From Geminicoccus sp036263595 (lineage in GTDB: Bacteria; Pseudomonadota; Alphaproteobacteria; Geminicoccales; Geminicoccaceae): a stretch of 64,000 nucleotides of DNA. Position numbers and translations under genes: made by a program. Numbering within the stretch: position 1 is the first letter of the stretch; every line of letters starts with the position of its first letter. The notes beneath the pieces are model-generated. The model was not told where the DNA came from. It saw only the letters and a list, made by a program, of their open reading frames with translations, and searched no databases. Of this stretch, positions 7,803-16,597 are shown one piece after another. The stretch spans positions 10,099 to 74,098 of the forward strand of contig NZ_DATAGQ010000242.1 of assembly GCF_036263595.1 (NCBI RefSeq). Direction: 5' to 3'.

Positions 7803-9095
7803 TCACTCCGCCGGCTGAGCAGCAAGATCGCGCCGCAGCACGGGGGTACCGATGCTGTCCGGCAAGGGTAACGGACGCTCGAACCGGCCCAGCAGCGGCA
7901 GGATCACGAGGAAGTGAGCGAAGTAGTACAAGGTCGCGAGCTGGCCGATCAGCACCACGGTCGGCGTCACCGGCTGACCGCCGACCCAGCCCAGGACGAT
8001 CCCGTCGATGACCAGCAGCCAGAACACCCAGCGATAGATCGGGCGGAAGCTGGCGCTGCGCACGCGGCTGGGATCCAGCCAGGGAACCACGAACAGCACC
8101 GCGATGGAGCCGAACATGGCGATCACGCCCATCAGCTTCTCGGTGATGCCGATGAAGCTCAGCGGGTAGAGCACGATGAACAGGCTGTCGTACACGGTCG
8201 AGCGCAGGATCGCGTAGAACGGCAGGAAGTACCATTCCGGCACGATGTGCGCGGGCGTGATCAGCGGGTTGGCCGGAATGTAGTTGTCCGGATGGCCCAG
8301 CACGTTCGGGTTGAAGAACACGAAGTAGGAGAACACCAGCATGAACACGGCAAGGCCGAAGATGTCCTTTACCGTGTAGTACGGGTGGAAGGGGATCTTG
8401 TCCTTGGCGGACAGGTCGATGCCGACCGGGTTGTTCGAGCCGTTCACGTGCAGGGCGGTCAGGTGCAGGAACACCACGCCGACCATGACGAATGGCAGGA
8501 GATAATGGAGCGAGAAGAACCGGTTGAGCGTGGGATTGTCGACGGCGAAACCGCCCCACAGCCAGGTCACGATCGGATCGCCGATCAGCGGCAGGGCGCC
8601 GAACAGCGAGGTGATGACCTGCGCACCCCAGAAGCTCATCTGACCCCAGGGCAGCACGTAGCCCATGAAGGCCGTGGCCATGGACAGGAGCAGGATCACG
8701 ACGCCCAGCATCCACAGGAGCTCGCGCGGCATCTTGTAGGAGCCGTAGTAGAGCGCCTTGAGCATGTGGATGTAGAGGATGACGAAGAACATCGAGGCGC
8801 CGTTGGCGTGCGCGTAGCGCAGCAGCCAGCCATAGTTCACGTCGCGCATGATGCGCTCGACGCTGTCGAACGCCATCACGGTGGCCGGCGTGTACTGCAT
8901 CACCAGGACGATGCCCGTGACGATCTGCAGCATCAGCACGATGCCCGCCAATGACCCGAAGTTCCACCAGTAGTTCAGGTTTCGAGGCGTCTGATAGATG
9001 ACGGCGTCGTTGTACAGCGCACTGACGATCGGCAGACGATCATCGATCCAGCGGAGAAGCCCGCTCTTGAAGACTACTTTTCCGGAGCCCGCCAT
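7803..9095 (-). CDS. petB: Cytochrome b of the bc1 complex
   Basis: A 430-residue membrane subunit with eight predicted helices that carries both b haems and the quinol oxidation and reduction sites. Visible marks are the histidine pair spanning YAHANGASMFFVILYIHM, the second pair within LHYLLPFVMVGVVFLHL, and the Qo-site motif PEWY in VPEWYFLPFYAILR. The length matches alphaproteobacterial cytochrome b. It lies between petA (75-base gap) and petC (4-base gap) in the usual fbcFBC order. Function is assigned with high certainty from motifs and operon position. Confidence 0.96.
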   Translation of the reverse strand: MAGSGKVVFKSGLLRWIDDRLPIVSALYNDAVIYQTPRNLNYWWNFGSLAGIVLMLQIVTGIVLVMQYTPATVMAFDSVERIMRDVNYGWLLRYAHANGASMFFVILYIHMLKALYYGSYKMPRELLWMLGVVILLLSMATAFMGYVLPWGQMSFWGAQVITSLFGALPLIGDPIVTWLWGGFAVDNPTLNRFFSLHYLLPFVMVGVVFLHLTALHVNGSNNPVGIDLSAKDKIPFHPYYTVKDIFGLAVFMLVFSYFVFFNPNVLGHPDNYIPANPLITPAHIVPEWYFLPFYAILRSTVYDSLFIVLYPLSFIGITEKLMGVIAMFGSIAVLFVVPWLDPSRVRSASFRPIYRWVFWLLVIDGIVLGWVGGQPVTPTVVLIGQLATLYYFAHFLVILPLLGRFERPLPLPDSIGTPVLRRDLAAQPAE

Positions 9096-9170
9096 CTTCG
9101 TCCCTTTGCTCCCGGACCGACCTCCCTATGCCTCGCGGGATGCCGGCCTGTTCATGTCGCCTGTGTCAGC

Positions 9171-9722
9171 TCAACCGATCTGCAGGACCGTGTCGGACAC
9201 GAACGAGTGTTCGGGTACCGGCAGGTTGGTCGGCGCAGGCCCCACCCGGATGCGACCGGACGTGTCGTACTCCGAGCCGTGGCACGGGCAGAACCAGCCG
9301 CCGAACGGGCCCCGGTTGTCGGTCGGCTTGTTGCCAAGCGGCACGCAGCCGAGATGGGTGCAGTTGCCGCCTACGACCAGCCACTGCTCCTTGCCCGCCG
9401 TCACCCGCTCCGCATCGGTCTGCGGGTCCTTGAGCTGCTCGATCGGAACGTCCCGGGCTTCCTGGATCTCCTCGGCCGTCCGATGGCGAACGAAGGTCGG
9501 CTTGCCCCGCCACATGACGGTGATGCCGACGCCTTCAGGGATCTGGGACAAATCCACCTCGGTGGACGACAGCGCCAACACGTCGGCCGACGGATTCATG
9601 CTGTTGATGAGCGGCCAGACCAGCGTAGCTCCGCCGATGGCCAGGGCTGACCACGTGACGACGTCGAGCACGTCGCGCCTGGTAGCGCCGCCCTCGCCGT
9701 GTCGAACCGTCGAATCGGCCAT
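9171..9722 (-). CDS. petA: Ubiquinol-cytochrome c reductase iron-sulfur (Rieske) subunit
   Basis: A 183-residue protein with an N-terminal membrane anchor (about residues 20-42, preceded by TRRDVLDVVTWS, a Tat-like RR) and a C-terminal Rieske domain. The 2Fe-2S ligands are in CTHLGC and CPCHGS. I took the ATG at 9722 because GGAGAG lies about ten bases upstream; longer in-frame starts would run into the divergent trmL control region. First gene of the petABC operon; its promoter must lie in 9723-9886. Confidence 0.94.
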   Translation of the reverse strand: MADSTVRHGEGGATRRDVLDVVTWSALAIGGATLVWPLINSMNPSADVLALSSTEVDLSQIPEGVGITVMWRGKPTFVRHRTAEEIQEARDVPIEQLKDPQTDAERVTAGKEQWLVVGGNCTHLGCVPLGNKPTDNRGPFGGWFCPCHGSEYDTSGRIRVGPAPTNLPVPEHSFVSDTVLQIG

Positions 9723-9886
9723 GTGAATGCGCCTCTCCATGGGGCAAGTGCAGAAAAGTGGCCGGAAGATACGGAGCGCCATCCGCCCCGACAAGCGACG
9801 ATCGGTCGCACAAGTCCATGATGCTGTTCGGAAATTTCCAGATGTGTGAATCACTCCAGGGAGGCTACCCTCCAGACGTCGGGCTC

Positions 9887-10378
9887 ATGCCGGTCGAAAT
9901 CGCCCTGTTCCAGCCCGACCAGGCCGGCAATGTCGGAGCCGCCGCCCGGCTGGCGGCATGCCTGGACCTCCGCCTCCACCTGATCGAGCCCTGCGGCTTC
10001 CCCCTGGACGACCAGCGGATGCGCCGGGCCGGGATGGACTATCTGGACCTGGCGGCCCTTTGCCGCCACGCGGACTGGCCGGCGTTCCTGCGTTGGCGGG
10101 CGGGTTCGGATCCGCCGCGTCGGTTGGTCCTGTTGAGCACGCAGGCGACGCAGCGCTACGACCGGTTCGCGTTCCGGGCGCATGATATTCTCCTGCTGGG
10201 CAGCGAGAGTGGCGGCGTTCCGGAGGATGTCCGCGCGCAGGCCGATCAGCAGGTCCGCATCCCCATGCGTCCCTCGGCGCGTTCATTGAACGTGGTGGTG
10301 GCGGCGGCCATGGTTGCCGGCTATGCCGCCACGCAGACGGGGCTGTTGGATCGGATCGAGCGGGAACGGATGACGTGA
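9887..10378 (+). CDS. trmL: tRNA (cytidine/uridine(34)-2'-O)-methyltransferase
   Basis: A 163-residue SPOUT methyltransferase that methylates the wobble nucleotide ribose of leucine tRNAs. It starts MPVEIALFQPDQAGNVGAAA, the conserved TrmL N-terminus. The trefoil-knot SAM site is formed by ILLLGSESGGVP and IPMRPSARSLNVVVAAA near the C-terminus. The length is standard. Divergent from petA with 164 bases between starts, and overlapping hemF by four bases (GTGA), so the two are probably co-transcribed. Confidence 0.92.
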   Translation: MPVEIALFQPDQAGNVGAAARLAACLDLRLHLIEPCGFPLDDQRMRRAGMDYLDLAALCRHADWPAFLRWRAGSDPPRRLVLLSTQATQRYDRFAFRAHDILLLGSESGGVPEDVRAQADQQVRIPMRPSARSLNVVVAAAMVAGYAATQTGLLDRIERERMT

Positions 10379-11211
10379 CGAAGCAGGAGGAAGAAGGCGA
10401 ACGGGCCGCTGCCTGGTTCCAGGACCTGCGCGACCGGATCTGCGCCACATTCGAGGCGATCGAGGCGGAGTTCGACCCTGCTTCGGTCCCGGCCCGGTTC
10501 GAGCGACGGCCCTGGCAGCGACCTGGCGGCGGCGGCGGCGTCATCAGCCTGATGCGCGGGCGGGTCTTCGAGAAGGTCGGCGTCAACGTCTCCACCGTGC
10601 ACGGCAGTTTCGCACCTGAGTTCGCCAAGGCGATCCCGGGCGCGGCGGAGGATCCGGCCTTCTGGGCCTCTGGCATCTCGCTCGTGGCGCACATGACCAA
10701 CCCGCACGTGCCGCCCGTCCACATGAACACCCGGCACATCGTCACGACCAAGCGCTGGTTCGGCGGCGGCGCCGACCTGAACTCGATCTTTCCGGTCGAC
10801 GAGGACACCGCCGATTTCCATGCGGCGCTGAAAGGTGCCTGCGACAAGTTCGATCCCGGCCGCTACGACCGCTACAAGGCATGGGCCGACGAGTACTTCT
10901 TCATCCCGCATCGTGGGGAACCGCGCGGGGTGGGCGGTATCTTCTACGACTATCTGGAAGACGATTTCGACCAGGACTTTGCCTTCACGCGAGAGGTCGG
11001 GCTGGCCTTCCTCGACGTCTACCCGCGCATCGTCCGGCGCCGGATGCACCAGCCCTGGACCGAGCAGGACCGGCAGGTCCAGCAGGTGAAGCGCGGGAGA
11101 TACGTGGAGTTCAATCTGGTCTACGATCGTGGCACCCAGTTCGGGCTGAAGACCGGCGGAAACCCGGAGGCGGTGCTCATGTCGCTGCCGCCGTCCGCCG
11201 CCTGGCCCTGA
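10375..11211 (+). CDS. hemF: Oxygen-dependent coproporphyrinogen III oxidase
   Basis: A 278-residue enzyme that decarboxylates coproporphyrinogen III to protoporphyrinogen IX with oxygen in haem synthesis. Diagnostic stretches are NPHVPPVHMNTRH near residue 120, the region around FFIPHRGEPRGVGGIFYDYL near residue 180, and the C-terminal LVYDRGTQFGLKTGG. The GTG start overlaps the trmL stop by four bases. Haem supply fits its position beside the cytochrome bc1 genes. Confidence 0.95.
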   Translation: MTKQEEEGERAAAWFQDLRDRICATFEAIEAEFDPASVPARFERRPWQRPGGGGGVISLMRGRVFEKVGVNVSTVHGSFAPEFAKAIPGAAEDPAFWASGISLVAHMTNPHVPPVHMNTRHIVTTKRWFGGGADLNSIFPVDEDTADFHAALKGACDKFDPGRYDRYKAWADEYFFIPHRGEPRGVGGIFYDYLEDDFDQDFAFTREVGLAFLDVYPRIVRRRMHQPWTEQDRQVQQVKRGRYVEFNLVYDRGTQFGLKTGGNPEAVLMSLPPSAAWP

Positions 11212-11243
11212 TACCTTCCCGTCTGCCCCAACGAGGCATCAAC

Positions 11244-11792
11244 ATGGATATCGAGCGCATCCCGCCGGGGAAGAACCCTCCCCACGAAATCAACGTGCTG
11301 ATCGAGGTGCCGCTGCGCTCCGATCCGATCAAGTACGAGTACGACAAGGAGACGGGTGCGATCTTCGTCGACCGTTATCTCTACACGACGATGTTCTATC
11401 CCTGCAATTACGGCTTCATCCCGAACACCCTGTCCGACGACGGCGATCCGCTGGATGTCATGGTGGTCGGCCGCATGCCGGTCATGCCCGGCGCGATCCT
11501 GCCGTCGCGGCCGATCGGCGTGCTGAAGATGGAGGACGAGGCTGGCATGGACGAGAAGATCCTCGCCGTGCCCAACAACAAGATCACGCCGATCAACAGC
11601 AAGGTGCACAACTATCTCGACATCCCGGAGATCGACCTGCTCCGGATCCGTCACTTCTTCGAGCATTACAAGGACCTTGAGCCCAACAAGTGGGTCAAGG
11701 TGATCGGCTGGGGCGACGTCGACGAAGCCAAGGTCGTTATTCAAGAATCAATCGAACGTGCCAAGAATTTCAAGATTTCGAAAGGTTCCTGA
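11244..11792 (+). CDS. ppa: Inorganic pyrophosphatase (family I)
   Basis: A 182-residue cytoplasmic enzyme that hydrolyses pyrophosphate to orthophosphate with magnesium. The active-site cluster DDGDPLD lies at residues 65-71, preceded by the substrate-binding YPCNYGFIP; KYEYDKETGAIFVDR matches family I. GAGG stands nine bases before the ATG. It follows hemF by 32 bases on the same strand. The length is normal. Confidence 0.95.
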   Translation: MDIERIPPGKNPPHEINVLIEVPLRSDPIKYEYDKETGAIFVDRYLYTTMFYPCNYGFIPNTLSDDGDPLDVMVVGRMPVMPGAILPSRPIGVLKMEDEAGMDEKILAVPNNKITPINSKVHNYLDIPEIDLLRIRHFFEHYKDLEPNKWVKVIGWGDVDEAKVVIQESIERAKNFKISKGS

Positions 11793-11948
11793 CAGAATCC
11801 TGTTACTACGGCACAATAGTCATGGGCCTTGACTGCTAGGCTCGTATCCCCAACACTGAGAATGGTCAGTAGCGGTTCACCGGCCATTCTCGGTTCGGCG
11901 GAGACCAAAAGCCGGTGTCCCTTTCCCCCTTCGCCAGGGAGGATCACC

Positions 11949-12407
11949 GTGCAACGACATATCGTTCCCCATGTGGTGACGGGCGAGCAGCAGCTGGCCA
12001 TGCTGCCGAGGGCTGCAAGCGTGGCCGAAGCAGCCAAGCTGATGCATCGGCGGCAGATCAGCGCGGTCATGATCGTGGAAGAGGGCCAACTGCTCGGGAT
12101 CTTCACCGAGCGTGACCTCTCGCGGTGCATCGCCATGTGCCTGGAGCTGCCGTCGATCCCGCTGGGCCTGGTGATGACCCGCCGCCCGAAGACGATCCGC
12201 CCGGACGAGACGGCCATGCAGGCCCTGGCCCGGATGCAGGAGGGCAACTTCCGGCACCTCCCGGTGGTCGACGGTACGACGGTGGTCGGGATGGTGTCGG
12301 CGCGCGACCTGTTCGCGTCCGTGCGCCGCGAACTGGAGCAGGACGTCTGCGCCCGCCAGTCCTTCGTCAAGACCGAGAGCTACGAACTGGCCCACGCCGC
12401 GGTCTGA
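11949..12407 (+). CDS. CBS-domain pair protein
   Basis: A 152-residue protein made of two consecutive CBS domains (about residues 15-70 and 78-140), with LLGIFTERDLSRCIA and TVVGMVSARDLFASV marking the end of each. CBS pairs bind adenosyl ligands such as AMP, ATP or SAM and act as energy sensors, or modulate a partner protein. The GTG at 11949 was chosen because AGGGAGG stands seven bases before it; further upstream the frame loses protein character. The partner is unknown. The 156 bases between ppa and this gene show no clear element. Confidence 0.82.
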   Translation: MQRHIVPHVVTGEQQLAMLPRAASVAEAAKLMHRRQISAVMIVEEGQLLGIFTERDLSRCIAMCLELPSIPLGLVMTRRPKTIRPDETAMQALARMQEGNFRHLPVVDGTTVVGMVSARDLFASVRRELEQDVCARQSFVKTESYELAHAAV

Positions 12408-12505
12408 GGCGGCTCCCGCGGTCTCTTCTCCGCGCCGCAGGGCTTCGGATCGATTGGACGCGCCCCACATCAAGGCGTCACGTCGTTCCCATGAAGGACC
12501 GTCCC

Positions 12506-13012
12506 ATGCCGCTCTCGATGTACCAGGCGTCCGTCCCGGTCTTCATCCGCCATCTCCGAAACCTGTCGGAGATCCTCAAGAAGGCCGTCGCGCACGCCGA
12601 GGAGCGCGCCGAGGCGCCTTCGCTGCTCATCGAGGCCCGCCTGGCGCCCGACATGTTCCCGCTTGCCCGGCAGATCCAGAGCGTCAGCGACACGTCCAAG
12701 GGAGCGGCGGCCCGACTGGCGGGGGTCGAGGTGCCGAGCTTTCCCGACACGGAGACGACGTTCGATGAACTGCAGGACCGGATCAGGAAGACGATCGCAT
12801 TCCTGGAAAGCGTGCCGGCGGGGAAGGTCGAGGGCAGCGAGGACCGCGAGGTGATCCTGCGGCCGCGCGGCAACGAGATGCGCTTCAAGGGCCAGGACTA
12901 CCTGCTCGACTTCGCGCTGCCCAACTTCTTCTTCCACGTCACGATCGCCTACGCGATCCTGCGCGAGCAGGGCGTGCCGATCGGGAAGATGGACTATCTG
13001 GGGAGCTTCTGA
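12506..13012 (+). CDS. DUF1993 family protein
   Basis: A 168-residue protein matching the DUF1993 family: MPLSMYQASVPVFIRHLRNL at the start and a C-terminal LPNFFFHVTIAYAILREQGV followed by IGKMDYLGSF. The family resembles DinB-like four-helix bundles; its biochemical role is not established. I chose the second in-frame ATG (12506) because AAGGA lies eight bases before it; the alternative at 12491 would add five residues. It ends before a strong bidirectional terminator. Confidence 0.85.
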   Translation: MPLSMYQASVPVFIRHLRNLSEILKKAVAHAEERAEAPSLLIEARLAPDMFPLARQIQSVSDTSKGAAARLAGVEVPSFPDTETTFDELQDRIRKTIAFLESVPAGKVEGSEDREVILRPRGNEMRFKGQDYLLDFALPNFFFHVTIAYAILREQGVPIGKMDYLGSF

Positions 13013-13031
13013 GCGTCCGCTCGACGTTCAT

Positions 13032-13070
13032 CCGTCTGTCGTGGTCCGCCGAAGCGGGCACGACAGACGG
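13032..13070. terminator. Bidirectional terminator between DUF1993 and an ABC operon
   Basis: A perfect 12-bp inverted repeat (CCGTCTGTCGTG at 13032-13043 and its complement at 13059-13070). The loop can itself pair through CCGC and GCGG. It sits between convergent stops at 13012 and 13081, so it probably ends transcription from both sides. Confidence 0.75.
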
Positions 13071-13080
13071 CAACGCCAGC

Positions 13081-14190
13081 TCAGAGCCGCGCCTGGATCG
13101 CGGCCACGTCTACGGCCTGGAAGTCGGACGACAACTGGAACTCGTCGGATGCCTTCTTCACCGCCGCCTGGTCGAACTGGTTGGCTGCGGCGGTGTAGTC
13201 GTTCTTGCAGACGTCGCCCGACTTCATCTCCTTGGTGATCTGCTTGATCCTGTAGATGACGTCGAAATAGCCCTGCCACTGGGCGAGATCGTGCCAGCCC
13301 CAGCCCTGGCGCTGGTCCCAGGGGCCGCGGAAGACCTTGGCCAGCTGCATCATTGATTCGGTCGCGATGTCGGGCTTCAGCGTGCTGGCCAGGGCCGGGA
13401 ACTGTTCCAGCACGATCTGGGTGGCGGCGCGGGGGTTCTGGTGGCCGAACTCCAGGCCCATCGCCCAGGCCTTGAAGTAGGCCTCGTAGAGCGGCTTCTT
13501 CGCGGCATCGGTCAGGTCGGCCGCGCGGATGACGAAGGTGTTGGCCGGGAACTTCGAGAACTCGTAGGGCAGGATGTAGTCGAAATCGAGGCCCTGGCCG
13601 AACCACTGGGCGCGCAGGCCTTCCCAGCACAGGGCCGCATCACCCTGGCCCTGCTGCAGGGCGGGACCCCACAGGCCACCGGCTTCCGCGTACTCGACCG
13701 ATGTCGGATCGACGCCGACCTGGGCCAGCATCGGGTCGACGATGGCCTTCCAGCCGATCGAGCCCAGGAGGATCTTCTTGCCGGCCAGGTCGGTGGCCGA
13801 GGCCGGCTTCTTGCCCTTCTGGAAGGCGAAGCTGAACACGTCGTAGGCGCCCATCTGGAACGCCGATACGAGCGGCATGCCCTGTTCCAGGCCCAGCGAG
13901 AACACGCCGGGGCTCGGGAATCCCACATCGGCCTGGTCCTGGTCGACCAGCTTGATCGTGGCGGTGGCTTCCATGGGGCCGGGCTCGAGCGTGGTCTCGA
14001 TGTCGCCAAACCAGCCGAACTTCTGGGCGACCCAGTAGGGATAGTCGTCCAGCACCTCGATGGTGCCGCGCGGGCTGACCCAGCGGACGGTGCCGGTGGC
14101 TTCCTGCGCCATCAGGAACCTGGGTACTGCCATCATCCCGGCGGCAGCCAGACCGAGTCCGACGAATTGACGCCTGTCCAGACCGAACAT
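13081..14190 (-). CDS. ABC transporter substrate-binding protein (SsuA/THI5-like), Tat-exported
   Basis: A 369-residue periplasmic binding protein of the nitrate/sulfonate/pyrimidine-precursor class. The N-terminus LDRRQFVGLGLAAAGM is a twin-arginine signal, implying folded export. The mature part begins near EATGTVRWVSPRGTIEV and contains YWVAQKFGWF and DQADVGFPSPG, typical of this fold. The ATG at 14190 has GGAGGGG seven bases upstream; an ATG six bases earlier would be too close to it. It is the third gene of an ATPase-permease-binding protein operon. The ligand (sulfonate, thiamine precursor or other) cannot be decided. Confidence 0.87.
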   Translation of the reverse strand: MFGLDRRQFVGLGLAAAGMMAVPRFLMAQEATGTVRWVSPRGTIEVLDDYPYWVAQKFGWFGDIETTLEPGPMEATATIKLVDQDQADVGFPSPGVFSLGLEQGMPLVSAFQMGAYDVFSFAFQKGKKPASATDLAGKKILLGSIGWKAIVDPMLAQVGVDPTSVEYAEAGGLWGPALQQGQGDAALCWEGLRAQWFGQGLDFDYILPYEFSKFPANTFVIRAADLTDAAKKPLYEAYFKAWAMGLEFGHQNPRAATQIVLEQFPALASTLKPDIATESMMQLAKVFRGPWDQRQGWGWHDLAQWQGYFDVIYRIKQITKEMKSGDVCKNDYTAAANQFDQAAVKKASDEFQLSSDFQAVDVAAIQARL

Positions 14191-14216
14191 CGGCATTCCC
14201 CTCCCATGCGCCGCCG

Positions 14217-15077
14217 TCAGGATTCCCAGCCGGCGTATTTCTTTCCAAGCCAATAGAAGAAGACGTAGATCGAGATGCCGATGATCGCCAACAGCACGAT
14301 GCAGGCGAAGAACTGCGGCATCTGGATGAGCGAGCTGTAGTAGGTCAAACGGTTGCCCAGGCCGAAGCTGCCGCCGACCATCTCCGCGCCCACGGCCGTG
14401 AGCAGACCGAAGATCGAGCCGATCATCAGCCCCACGATCACCATCGGCATCGCCATGGGGATGCGGATCTTCATGAAGATCTGCAGGGTGGACGCGCCGA
14501 AGCTGCGGGCGAGCGCGATCTTGGCAAGGTCGGTGCGGCGAAAGCCGGTGGCGGAGTTGATCATCACCATCGGACCGGACGCCAGCGCAACGGCGATGAT
14601 GCGCGGGCTGTAGCCGAAGCCCAGCTTGAGGATCAAAAGCGGGACCAGCGCCAGCATCGGCGTGGTGACCAGGAGGAGGATATAGGGTGCGATGATCCGC
14701 TCCAGGAGCGGGAACTGCGTCACCAGCACCGCCAGGAGGAAGCCGATCACGCCGCCGATCGCGAAGCCGGACAGGAGTTCCACCAGCGTGTGCCCGACAT
14801 GCGGGGCGAGCAGCGGGAAGTCCGTCACCAGCGCCATGCCGATCAGGCTGGGGGTCGGCATGATGTAGGTCGGCACCTCGTAGAAGCGCAGCAGGAACTC
14901 CATCCCGCCGATCAGGGCAATCGCCACGAAGGCGATCAGCGCCCATTCCCGGCTGGACTTGATCAGGCCGAGCTGCCCGGCCACGCCGGAAAGATTGCCG
15001 ACACCCGCGACCTCGGAGCCAGGCTGTTTCTCGAAGCTCGGGATCTTGTCGGCGAGCTGGCGGTCGACGGTGGCCAT
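14217..15077 (-). CDS. ABC transporter permease (SsuC/TauC type)
   Basis: A 286-residue inner-membrane protein with about six helices, after a cytoplasmic N-terminal stretch of roughly 40 residues. The EAA-loop region that contacts the ATPase is seen around GFRRTDLAKIALARSFGAST, and PMAMPMVIVGLMIGSIFGLL follows it. It pairs with the ATPase (17 bases upstream) and the binding protein (26 bases downstream). Specificity follows the binding protein and is unknown. Confidence 0.88.
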   Translation of the reverse strand: MATVDRQLADKIPSFEKQPGSEVAGVGNLSGVAGQLGLIKSSREWALIAFVAIALIGGMEFLLRFYEVPTYIMPTPSLIGMALVTDFPLLAPHVGHTLVELLSGFAIGGVIGFLLAVLVTQFPLLERIIAPYILLLVTTPMLALVPLLILKLGFGYSPRIIAVALASGPMVMINSATGFRRTDLAKIALARSFGASTLQIFMKIRIPMAMPMVIVGLMIGSIFGLLTAVGAEMVGGSFGLGNRLTYYSSLIQMPQFFACIVLLAIIGISIYVFFYWLGKKYAGWES

Positions 15078-15094
15078 GCGGCTGCTTCTTCCGG

Positions 15095-15883
15095 TCAGGC
15101 GGCGCGGGCGGGGGCTTTGTGCTCGATCGAGCGCTTGATCTCCGCGACCAGCTCCACGAAGTGCGCCTCGCTCTGCACTTCCAGCGGTCGGGGACGCGGG
15201 ATGTCGACGTCGAAGACCTTGGAAAGGCGGCCTGGCCTGGCCGACATCACATAGACCCGGTCGGCGAGGAACACCGCCTCGGGGATCGAGTGGGTGATGA
15301 AGACCACCGTCTTCTTCGTCTCCAGCCAGATCTCCTCGATGAGGAGGTTCATCTCGTCGCGGGTGAACGCGTCAAGCGCGCCGAACGGCTCGTCCATCAG
15401 GAGCAATGACGGGTCGACCGACAGCGCGCGCACGATGGAAGCACGCTGCTGCATCCCGCCGGACAGCTCGCGGGGAAACTTGGTCTCGAAGCCGCTCAAG
15501 CCCACGCGGTCGACCAGACCACGGATCCGGTCATGGGCCGGCGCCTGCTTTCTTATCTCGAACGGCAATTCCAGGTTCTTCTGGAGCGAGCGCCAGGGCA
15601 GCAGGTTCGCTTCCTGGAACACCATCGCGATCTGCGGCGAGGGACTGACGACCTCCTGGCCGTCCAACAGGATCTTGCCGGACGAGAGCGCATGGAGGCC
15701 GGCCATCGACCAGAGCAGGGTGGACTTGCCGCACCCGGACGGCCCCACCACGCAGATGAACTCGCCGTCGAACACGTCCATCGAGAACCGGTCGAGCGCA
15801 TGGGTTCGGCCGGTCGGGGTGTCGTAGAACTTGCCCGCCTCCTGGACCGACAGCTTGGGGCGGCGCGACGCGACGCTGCTCAT
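15095..15883 (-). CDS. ABC transporter ATP-binding protein (SsuB/TauB type)
   Basis: A 262-residue ATPase with Walker A GPSGCGKST near residue 50, Q-loop VFQEANLLPW, signature LSGGMQQRASI near residue 142, Walker B LLLMDEPFGALD near residue 160 and the switch histidine in FITHSIPEAV. This pattern is typical of nitrate/sulfonate/taurine importers. It is the first gene of the operon, preceded by a long gene-free stretch that should hold its promoter. Confidence 0.92.
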   Translation of the reverse strand: MSSVASRRPKLSVQEAGKFYDTPTGRTHALDRFSMDVFDGEFICVVGPSGCGKSTLLWSMAGLHALSSGKILLDGQEVVSPSPQIAMVFQEANLLPWRSLQKNLELPFEIRKQAPAHDRIRGLVDRVGLSGFETKFPRELSGGMQQRASIVRALSVDPSLLLMDEPFGALDAFTRDEMNLLIEEIWLETKKTVVFITHSIPEAVFLADRVYVMSARPGRLSKVFDVDIPRPRPLEVQSEAHFVELVAEIKRSIEHKAPARAA

Positions 15884-16234
15884 CTAGCCTTCCCCGATGC
15901 CGGCCCGTATGCGGTGCCCGCCATGTTGTGATGCACGCTTCCCCTCATGGAATGTGAAGGTCGCAACAGCCGGGCCGGCTCGTCAAGACAGTCTGACAAG
16001 AATTGCCTCCCGGAGACCGCTTGTCAGGACAGGGCGGGTGCGACTCCGCATGGCATGAAGGAAGACTTCCGCTGCTCCCGTCCCTGCGTGGACAGGGCAT
16101 GGGAAAGCCCACCAAGTAAGGTCGCTGCCCATTTCCGCTTCCTGCCATGCGACTATTGGAAATGTTCCGGTTGACGGCAGGCAACATCCACCTTCTGTAT
16201 ACACGCACGCGCGAATGCATGAAGCAGAGGCACC
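15884..16234. other. Gene-free stretch with stacked inverted repeats
   Basis: Between the ABC operon (minus) and the decayed gene (plus) I see no coding region. Several small inverted repeats are present: TGACAAG at 15994-16000 with CTTGTCA at 16020-16026, enclosing CTCC/GGAG; a TGCG/CGCA hairpin near 16039-16050; and CCCTG/CAGGG near 16082-16097. TTGACG at 16171-16176 may be a -35 box for the plus strand, but the matching -10 (CTGTAT, 18 bases on) is poor. I could not match the stretch to a known riboswitch. Confidence 0.4.
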
Positions 16235-16496
16235 ATGGCGATGAAGGCCGTCTTTATGGCTCTAGGACGTGCTTTATCGTCGGCCTCCGCCGTTGCAGCG
16301 GATCAACTGTCCCTGGCAGGAATGTCAGGAAGCAGCGTCGGGGCACCCTGACGCCCGACGGCCACCTGATTCCCGGGCTGATGAAAAGGGCTGCCAATCG
16401 TTCGCCTCCGTCGACAACGACACCTTCGACCATTGCTACGCGGAGGCAGGACCGTCGGCCCGCTCGGTCTGTGCGCGCCTCCTCCGCCGGAAATGA
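16235..16496 (+). pseudogene. Frameshifted paralogue of the adjacent secreted protein gene
   Basis: An ATG at 16235 opens a signal-peptide-like frame (MAMKAVFMALGRALSSASA, then VAADQ) that stops early. A second frame then carries GTLTPDGHLIPG, and a third carries GCQSFASVDNDTFDHCYAEA ending in VCARLLRRK at 16496. The last part aligns without gaps to the end of the intact gene at 16598-16981, sharing the pattern C-Y-x-E-x-G, V-C and L-x-R-x-K. Relative to the intact gene about 40 codons of the middle are missing. Two frame changes plus a deletion indicate a decayed duplicate. A sequencing error could explain one shift but not the deletion. Confidence 0.5.
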
Positions 16497-16597
16497 CCTC
16501 CGTCCCGGCTGCGGCCTCGGCGGGTCACGCTGCACCCGCTAACCTGGTGGCCCACCATCGGGCGCCGGACCACGCAATCCATCCACCGGGAGCAATC

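Noticed and set aside
15961..16200. Cobalamin or TPP riboswitch upstream of the ABC operon
   Set aside because: CCGGAGACC superficially resembles part of a B12 box, but the other conserved blocks are missing on both strands, as are the TPP signature bases.
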